Source: Thermoanaerobaculia bacterium
GTDB lineage: Bacteria; Acidobacteriota; Thermoanaerobaculia; Multivoradales; UBA5704
Direction of reading: 5' to 3'
Assembly: GCA_025937035.1 (NCBI GenBank)
Contig: JAICSG010000328.1
Span: 1 to 5,318 of the forward strand
DNA length: 5,318 nt
Part shown: one piece after another, positions 1 through 5,318 of the stretch
Numbering within the stretch: the stretch's first letter is position 1
How the letters are laid out: each line of letters begins with the position of its first letter
Notes under the pieces: generated by a model
The model's input: the letters and a program-made list of their open reading frames with translations, nothing else
What the model was told of the DNA's origin: nothing
The model's database searches: none
Made by a program: the position numbers and the translations under genes

Positions 1-773
<773 letters not shown>

Positions 774-776
774 GAA

Positions 777-1976
777 TCACTCATAACGTAGCGCCTCGGC
801 CGGCTGCACCCGCGCCGCCAGCGAGCTGGGATAAAGGGCGCAGAGCACGGAGAGCAGATACATCGCCGCCATCGCGACCAGCAGCCCGGCGGTGAAGACC
901 TTGTCCGACAGCACGCCGATCAGGTGGAGGATGGGGACCTGGATCACCAGCAGGGTCCCCAGGAGGACGCCCAGACTGGTGAGCACGATCTGCTCCAGCA
1001 GCACCTGACGGTGGACCGAGGCGCGCGACGCCCCGGCGGCCCGCCGCAGGCCGATCTCGCGGGTGCGCTGGAGAAGATTCTGCCACAGCACCCCGATCAG
1101 CCCGAGGCCCACCATCAGCAGGAGGAAGAAGGCGACCGTGCCGGCCACGATCAGCGGCGTCAGGAAGAAGCGGAACGCGGTCGCCCGCACCTGCGGCAGC
1201 GGCTGCACCTCGAACGACCAGTCCGGAGCCACCCCCTGCATGCGCTTGACGAGCGTCTCCTCGAACGCCGCGGGCGTGCCCGGCCGCACCCGGATCAGCA
1301 GGTTGCGAAACGATTGGCCTTCTGGATGATCCAGCGAGGAGAACCGGAACAGGAAGTTGCCGTTGGGCAGCAGCTCTCCCCCCTTGCGGAAGTCGCGTAC
1401 CACGCCGACGACGCGGAACGGACGCTCTCCCGGGTTGGGATCGAACAGGGCCTTGCCCACCGGATCCGCGGTGCCGTAGACCGTGCGCGCCAGATCCTGA
1501 TCGATCACGACCGGCTCCCAGGACTGCGCCGCGTCGGGCTCCTCGAACCAGCGGCCGGAGACCAGACGGAGCCCCAGGACCTTGTCGAAATCCACCGTCG
1601 CCCGGTCGACTCCCATTTCGACGTTCCGGCCCTGGACCTTGTACGTGCCCTCCCATCCCCCCTGCTCGAAGGGAACGACGAACGAGCCGGCCGCGGCCTC
1701 CACCGGCTCCAGAGACCGGACCTCCTGGAACAACCGCGTCAGGGTCGCCTGCTGTGCCGCGGCGTCGCCGGCGCTGGCTTCGTTCCGTCCCATGCCGATC
1801 CGCACGTTCCATACGTGCTTCCACTCGAAGCCCAGCGGGATACGGTAGTTGTCCAACAGGAACAACCCCATCGTCACCACCACGAACACCACCAGAAACG
1901 AGACGCAGATCTCGAGGATCATCAGCGCGTTCGAGCGCTTGCGGTTCCACACCAGCTTGAGCAGATGACGGGTCAT
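777..1976 (-). CDS. ABC transporter permease, MacB/FtsX family (second permease)
   Basis: Inner-membrane subunit of 399 aa. One membrane helix at about 17-41 is followed by a periplasmic MacB-type core domain (about 43-273), which includes the family-typical stretch RPFRVVGVVRDFR. Three C-terminal helices lie at about 275-298, 325-350 and 362-384 (FtsX domain). The cytoplasmic segment REIGLRRAAGAS (about 306-317), between helices 2 and 3, is the conserved coupling region that contacts the ATPase in MacB/LolCE-type transporters. It has no nucleotide-binding domain of its own, unlike E. coli MacB, and so depends on the separate ATPase. The start ATG overlaps the stop of the first permease (ATGA), with a GGAGG five bases upstream (1982-1986). 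It is clearly diverged from the first permease, which suggests a heterodimer. Substrate unknown; lipoprotein, peptide or antibiotic export are all possible for the family. Confidence 0.93.
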   Translation of the reverse strand: MTRHLLKLVWNRKRSNALMILEICVSFLVVFVVVTMGLFLLDNYRIPLGFEWKHVWNVRIGMGRNEASAGDAAAQQATLTRLFQEVRSLEPVEAAAGSFVVPFEQGGWEGTYKVQGRNVEMGVDRATVDFDKVLGLRLVSGRWFEEPDAAQSWEPVVIDQDLARTVYGTADPVGKALFDPNPGERPFRVVGVVRDFRKGGELLPNGNFLFRFSSLDHPEGQSFRNLLIRVRPGTPAAFEETLVKRMQGVAPDWSFEVQPLPQVRATAFRFFLTPLIVAGTVAFFLLLMVGLGLIGVLWQNLLQRTREIGLRRAAGASRASVHRQVLLEQIVLTSLGVLLGTLLVIQVPILHLIGVLSDKVFTAGLLVAMAAMYLLSVLCALYPSSLAARVQPAEALRYE

Positions 1977-3232
1977 GCGGACCTCCCGCGGAGTGCCTGG
2001 ACGGGGTGGAGCTTCGACATCCGCCAGGCGGGGTAAACGCCCGAGAAGAGGCCGAAGAAGACGGCGATCGCCAGGCCATAGAAGAAAATCCGGAAGTTGA
2101 GCTCGAAGTGGGTCTGCGGGATCAAGCCGCTCACGTTGAACGCCCGCAGCACGCCCAGGGCGAGGATCAGGCCGACGGCGGCGCCGATCAGCGTCAGCAC
2201 CAGGTTTTCGATCAAGAGCTGCCCCGCGAGCGTCCGCGACGAGGCGCCGAACGCCCGCCGCACGCCGATCTCCGACGCCCGGTCGAGGATGCGGCTCAGG
2301 TTGATGTTCACCAGATTGATCGTGGGCAGCAGCATGAAGCCCAGCATCAGCGCCAGCAGCGCCGCCCGCAGCCGGGCGCCCGGATCCGCCACCGCTCCCC
2401 CCGCGGGCAGGAACATCCGGGCCGCCCCCTCGAACAGGGTGTCGGCGCCGGTATATAAATGCTGGAACGTCTTGGGATCGGGAAGGTGCTTTTCGGCCTC
2501 CCGCAGGCGGGACTGGAATTCCGCCTTGACCTGCGGCAGATCAGCATGGCTGCGGGCGAGGATCAGGGCGTAGAAGCCGCTCAGCCATTCTTCCTTGTAG
2601 GCGCTGGTCTTGGCGGTGGTGACCGGCACCCAGAGGTCGGCCGAGGAGGAGAAACGGAGCACCGGCACGTCGCGCACCACGCCCACGACGCGGAAGCGCT
2701 GGCCGTCCGCCTCGATCGTCCTTCCCACCGCCGGCTGGCCGCCGAAGAAGCGCTCGCGCGTGGTCTCGCTGATCACCGCCACGAAGCGGCCGGCCTCGTC
2801 GTCAGCGACGGTGTACGGCCCCCCCTCCACGAAATCGAACGCGAGCACCCGCCAGAATTCGCCGTCCGCGCGCCGCAGCGCCGACTGGATCTTGCGGCCG
2901 TTCAGATAGGAGACGGCCGTCTGAGCTCCGCTCACGAGCGCGACTCTCTCGACACTCGGCAGCTTCGCCATCGGCCGTACGTAGCGGTCGAGGAAAGCAT
3001 ATCCGGGTGGCGCGGTCTCCGTGTCATCCTTCCCCTGCATGGTCAACTGATAGACGCCGAGCATGCGGTCGGCATGGACCTCCGGCGTCCGCGCCGCGAA
3101 AACGTAATCGAGCATGGCGGTCGCCACCAGCAGCACCATCAGCGTGATGCCGATGCCGAACAGGCTGATGAACGTAAAGAATTTCCGCCGGCTCAGCACC
3201 TTGAGCGCGACCTTCAGATAGTTTCTGATCAT
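1973..3232 (-). CDS. ABC transporter permease, MacB/FtsX family (first permease)
   Basis: Inner-membrane subunit of 419 aa with the MacB layout. The start MIRNYLKVALKVLSRRKFF is typical of this family. A first helix spans about 19-41, a large periplasmic MacB-type domain about 43-285 (with RFRVVGVVRDVPV), and three C-terminal helices lie at about 289-312, 340-365 and 381-403. The coupling segment SEIGVRRAFGAS (320-331) faces the cytoplasm and should dock the ATPase. The C-terminal YPAWRMSKLHPVQALR matches the usual FtsX-domain ending. The ATG lies 12 nt after the ATPase stop; its ribosome-binding site AAGGA (3242-3246) overlaps that stop codon (TAA), a sign of coupled translation. The 3' end overlaps the next gene by 4 nt. 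It probably pairs with the second permease to form a four-plus-four helix membrane unit. Family assignment is firm; substrate is not inferable. Confidence 0.94.
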   Translation of the reverse strand: MIRNYLKVALKVLSRRKFFTFISLFGIGITLMVLLVATAMLDYVFAARTPEVHADRMLGVYQLTMQGKDDTETAPPGYAFLDRYVRPMAKLPSVERVALVSGAQTAVSYLNGRKIQSALRRADGEFWRVLAFDFVEGGPYTVADDEAGRFVAVISETTRERFFGGQPAVGRTIEADGQRFRVVGVVRDVPVLRFSSSADLWVPVTTAKTSAYKEEWLSGFYALILARSHADLPQVKAEFQSRLREAEKHLPDPKTFQHLYTGADTLFEGAARMFLPAGGAVADPGARLRAALLALMLGFMLLPTINLVNINLSRILDRASEIGVRRAFGASSRTLAGQLLIENLVLTLIGAAVGLILALGVLRAFNVSGLIPQTHFELNFRIFFYGLAIAVFFGLFSGVYPAWRMSKLHPVQALRGRSA

Positions 3233-3244
3233 CGCCTTGTTTCC

Positions 3245-3910
<666 letters not shown>

Positions 3911-3917
3911 CGGAATG

Positions 3918-3922
3918 CCTCC
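3918..3922 (-). promoter_or_regulatory. Ribosome-binding site that decides the ATPase start
   Basis: GGAGG on the minus strand, seven bases before the ATG at 3910 and just after the adaptor stop (TGA, 3927-3925). It favours 3910 over the overlapping ATG at 3928, whose start codon lies too close upstream of this SD to use it. Confidence 0.8.
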
Positions 3923-3924
3923 GT

Positions 3925-5169
3925 TCATTTCAGATCGATCCTGTCCAGATGCGTGTAATCCTTCATGTCCGATACGATCACGACATTCCCGGGCGCCAGG
4001 CCGTCGAGGACCTCGTAATATTCGTCGCCGGTCAGCCCCAGGCGCACCCGGTGGCGCACGGCGTGATCCCCCTGGACGACGAACACCTCCTCGGTCTGTC
4101 CCCCTTGCGCGAACGGCCCCTTGGGGACCCGCAGCGCGTTGGCTCGTACGTCCGTGACCACCAGAACGTCCACCCGCAGGGCGTTGCGCAGTCGTGGGTT
4201 GCGGGCGTCGGCGAGGTCCACCTTGAATTTCACGGCGCCGTTCTCGATGGTGGGATCGATCGAGGCGAGGCGGCCGTCGAGCGTCTGATCGTCGAGCTTC
4301 ACCCGCACGGCCTGGCCGGGGTGGAGGCTCGACGAGTGGACGTCCGACACCGTCCCCTCGACGCGGAACGAATCGAGATCCGCGATGCGGGCGATCACGT
4401 CGCCGCGCCGGACGGTCGTCCCTTCCTGCGGCACGACCCAGGTGAGGACCCCCGCGCGGTCCGAGCGGGTGGTGGCGAGGTCGAGCAGGCGCTGGGCGTC
4501 GTCGCGCTCCTTGCGCAGGGTGGCGAGGTCGAGCTCGATCCCCTGGAGCTGGGCCGCGGTCGAGCGGCGGGCCTCCTCGACGGATTCCTGGAGATGGGCG
4601 AGCTCGATCTGGGCCTTCTTCGCCTCCACCTCCGCCGCCTTGAACGTGGTTTCCGAGACCAGCCCTTCCGTGCGCAGCTTCCGGTTCTGCTCGGCGCGAT
4701 AGCCGCTGGCCTCGGCGTCGAGCTTCTGCGCCTCGATCTGGCCGCGCAGATCGTTGAGGCTCTTTTCCAGGGTGATCCGGAGCTGCTGCTGCTCGTTGGC
4801 CTTCTTGGCGAGCTGGTCCTCGATCTTGCCGAGGTCCAAGCGGGCGGCGGAGGTGTCGAGGGCGAGGATCTCGTCGCCGGCCCGCACCACGTCCCCGGGC
4901 CGCTTGAGCACCTTCTCCACCCGTGCCTCGACCGGGCTGGAGATCACCCCCTCGAAAGCGGGCGCCACTGCGCCCGTGGCCTCGACCACCCCCTCGACCG
5001 GCCCGCGGTCGACGGTCCCCATCCGGATCTGCTCCCGCGCCACCGAAGGCCGCAGCCACCCCGGCAGCAGCACCAGAACGGCCAACGCCAACGCCGCGAT
5101 CCCCCCGCCCACAGCCGCCCGGCGCCCCAGGCGGCGATATCTGTAACTGGCCTCCAGCTCACGATCCAT
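3925..5169 (-). CDS. HlyD/MacA-family periplasmic adaptor subunit of an efflux pump
   Basis: Membrane fusion protein of 414 aa linking the inner-membrane ABC transporter to an outer-membrane channel. Visible parts in order: a short basic cytoplasmic tail, one anchor helix (about 18-39, no lipobox Cys), first lipoyl half (about 74-105, with KVLKRPGDVVRAGDEILALD), a long charged alpha-hairpin (about 106-235), second lipoyl half (about 239-265, GTTVRRGDVIARI), then beta-barrel and membrane-proximal domains to the C terminus. The hairpin tip contains RKLRTEGLVSETTF (163-176), resembling the R-x-x-L...G-x-x-S tip motif by which MacA/AcrA-type adaptors dock TolC. The ATG at 5169 is chosen because AGGAG lies eight bases upstream and the reading frame further upstream runs through the promoter. 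It is the first gene of the operon and ends 14 nt before the ATPase start. No outer-membrane channel is encoded here. Confidence 0.94.
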   Translation of the reverse strand: MDRELEASYRYRRLGRRAAVGGGIAALALAVLVLLPGWLRPSVAREQIRMGTVDRGPVEGVVEATGAVAPAFEGVISSPVEARVEKVLKRPGDVVRAGDEILALDTSAARLDLGKIEDQLAKKANEQQQLRITLEKSLNDLRGQIEAQKLDAEASGYRAEQNRKLRTEGLVSETTFKAAEVEAKKAQIELAHLQESVEEARRSTAAQLQGIELDLATLRKERDDAQRLLDLATTRSDRAGVLTWVVPQEGTTVRRGDVIARIADLDSFRVEGTVSDVHSSSLHPGQAVRVKLDDQTLDGRLASIDPTIENGAVKFKVDLADARNPRLRNALRVDVLVVTDVRANALRVPKGPFAQGGQTEEVFVVQGDHAVRHRVRLGLTGDEYYEVLDGLAPGNVVIVSDMKDYTHLDRIDLK

Positions 5170-5177
5170 ATCGGCTG

Positions 5178-5182
5178 CTCCT
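5178..5182 (-). promoter_or_regulatory. Ribosome-binding site that decides the adaptor start
   Basis: AGGAG on the minus strand, eight bases before the ATG at 5169. It fixes the adaptor start there rather than at the in-frame ATG at 5283, which would place the sigma-54 promoter and the dyad region inside the coding sequence. Confidence 0.8.
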
Positions 5183-5184
5183 CT

Positions 5185-5197
5185 CGGTCGGTGACCG
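5185..5197. repeat. Small inverted repeat over the predicted transcription start
   Basis: CGGTC-GGT-GACCG, a perfect 5-bp inverted repeat with a 3-bp centre, lies across the predicted sigma-54 start point (5192) and ends just before the AGGAG. It could be an operator or chance in GC-rich DNA; nothing in the window decides. Confidence 0.3.
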
Positions 5198-5202
5198 TGA
5201 AG

Positions 5203-5218
5203 GGCAAGGAGCGCGCCA
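5203..5218 (-). promoter_or_regulatory. Predicted sigma-54 (RpoN) -24/-12 promoter of the operon
   Basis: On the minus strand the sequence is TGGCGCG-CTCC-TTGCC, against the known sigma-54 consensus TGGCACG-N4-TTGCW. The invariant GG (5217-5216) and GC (5205-5204) are present with exactly 10 bases between them; only one base of the -24 core and the final W differ. The predicted start of transcription is near 5192 (an A), giving a leader of about 23 nt that contains the AGGAG of the adaptor gene. The presence of a sigma-54 activator gene in the same operon and of tandem dyads upstream supports the call. I saw no convincing sigma-70 promoter in the region. Confidence 0.8.
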
Positions 5219-5223
5219 TGGGC

Positions 5224-5236
5224 TAAGTTGTTGATC
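5224..5236 (-). promoter_or_regulatory. IHF-like site between the activator sites and the promoter
   Basis: The minus strand reads GATCAACAACTTA, matching the known IHF consensus WATCAA-N4-TTR at all defined positions but the first. It lies about 32-44 bp upstream of the predicted start, between the tandem dyads and the -24 element, inside the only AT-rich stretch of the control region (about 5224-5250). DNA-bending proteins commonly act at this place in sigma-54 promoters. The motif is short and degenerate, so chance is possible. Confidence 0.35.
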
Positions 5237-5272
5237 TGTTTGAAAATGATGACGTCAGGAAGGGATTGGAAT

Positions 5273-5308
5273 CGTCCGGCCATGGACAGCGCCGTCCGGA
5301 AATGGACA
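5273..5308 (-). promoter_or_regulatory. Tandem dyad repeats, probable upstream activator sequence for the sigma-54 regulator
   Basis: Two 16-bp copies, TGTCCATTTCCGGACG (5308-5293) and TGTCCATGGCCGGACG (5288-5273) on the minus strand, are identical at 14 of 16 positions and start 20 bp apart, about two helical turns. Each contains the inverted pair GTCC-N6-GGAC. The dyad centres lie about 88 and 108 bp upstream of the predicted transcription start, a normal distance for enhancer sites of NtrC-type activators. The likely ligand is the response regulator at the end of this operon, but its DNA-binding domain is outside the window, so this pairing is inference. Confidence 0.65.
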
Positions 5309-5318
5309 CCCGCTTGTA

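Noticed and set aside
774..3244. Possible terminator or internal promoter between genes
   Set aside because: Gaps are at most 14 nt or negative, with no room for a hairpin plus T-tract, and I saw no promoter-like elements in the junctions.
3911..3928. ATPase start at the ATG at 3928, overlapping the adaptor stop as ATGA
   Set aside because: It has no good SD at a suitable distance, whereas the ATG at 3910 has GGAGG seven bases upstream and begins with the normal family N terminus. It remains a minor alternative.
3949..5226. Plus-strand open frame (about 425 aa) antisense to the adaptor
   Set aside because: It is the complement of a well-supported HlyD-type gene and shows no domain of its own; it also runs into the sigma-54 promoter region.
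5250..5257. Perfect 8-bp palindrome TGACGTCA in the control region
   Set aside because: Single, short, and not part of the tandem pattern; no bacterial regulator in the window can be tied to it.
5170..5283. Extended adaptor start at the ATG at 5283
   Set aside because: The extra 38 residues do not look like an adaptor N terminus, and they would cover the -24/-12 promoter and part of the dyads; AGGAG plus ATG at 5169 gives the normal tail and anchor helix.

Overview
The window is one tightly packed operon, all on the minus strand and so read from right to left. It has a very GC-rich base composition and good Shine-Dalgarno sequences. The genes, in transcription order, are: a membrane-anchored HlyD/MacA-type periplasmic adaptor (5169-3925), a MacB/LolD-type ABC ATPase (3910-3245), two MacB/FtsX-type permeases (3232-1973 and 1976-777), and a sigma-54-dependent response regulator (from 773, running off the left end). 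Gaps are 14 nt or less and two genes overlap by ATGA. The protein set indicates a Gram-negative, diderm bacterium. The family flavour (separate ATPase plus two MacB-like permeases, next to a regulator carrying DMNFSR and GAFTDA motifs) and the GC richness fit Acidobacteriota best, with GC-rich Proteobacteria or another sigma-54-rich phylum as alternatives. This taxonomic reading is inference.

Right end (5170-5318): a short non-coding control region. Read in the direction of the operon it holds two 16-bp direct repeats 20 bp apart (5293-5308 and 5273-5288), each a GTCC-N6-GGAC dyad; a weak IHF-like site (5224-5236); a near-consensus sigma-54 -24/-12 promoter (5203-5218); and an AGGAG ribosome-binding site. 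The predicted transcript has a leader of about 23 nt. This is the classic layout of an enhancer-dependent sigma-54 promoter.

Middle (777-5169): the export machine. The adaptor has an N-terminal membrane anchor, a coiled-coil hairpin with a TolC-docking-type tip motif, split lipoyl halves and a beta-barrel. The ATPase has every canonical motif. Each permease has one N-terminal membrane helix, a large periplasmic domain and three C-terminal helices, as in MacB. Together they should form a tripartite MacAB-like pump with a heterodimeric membrane part and an outer-membrane channel encoded elsewhere. The substrate cannot be read from the sequence.

Left end (1-773): the regulator has a full receiver domain and the start of an AAA+ sigma-54 activation domain. 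The C-terminal DNA-binding domain is outside the window. The most interesting point is the apparent closed circuit: the operon appears to start from a sigma-54 promoter with a tandem activator site, and it ends in a sigma-54 activator that probably binds that site. The proteins belong to known families, so I do not claim a new enzyme system; the regulatory architecture is the part worth testing.
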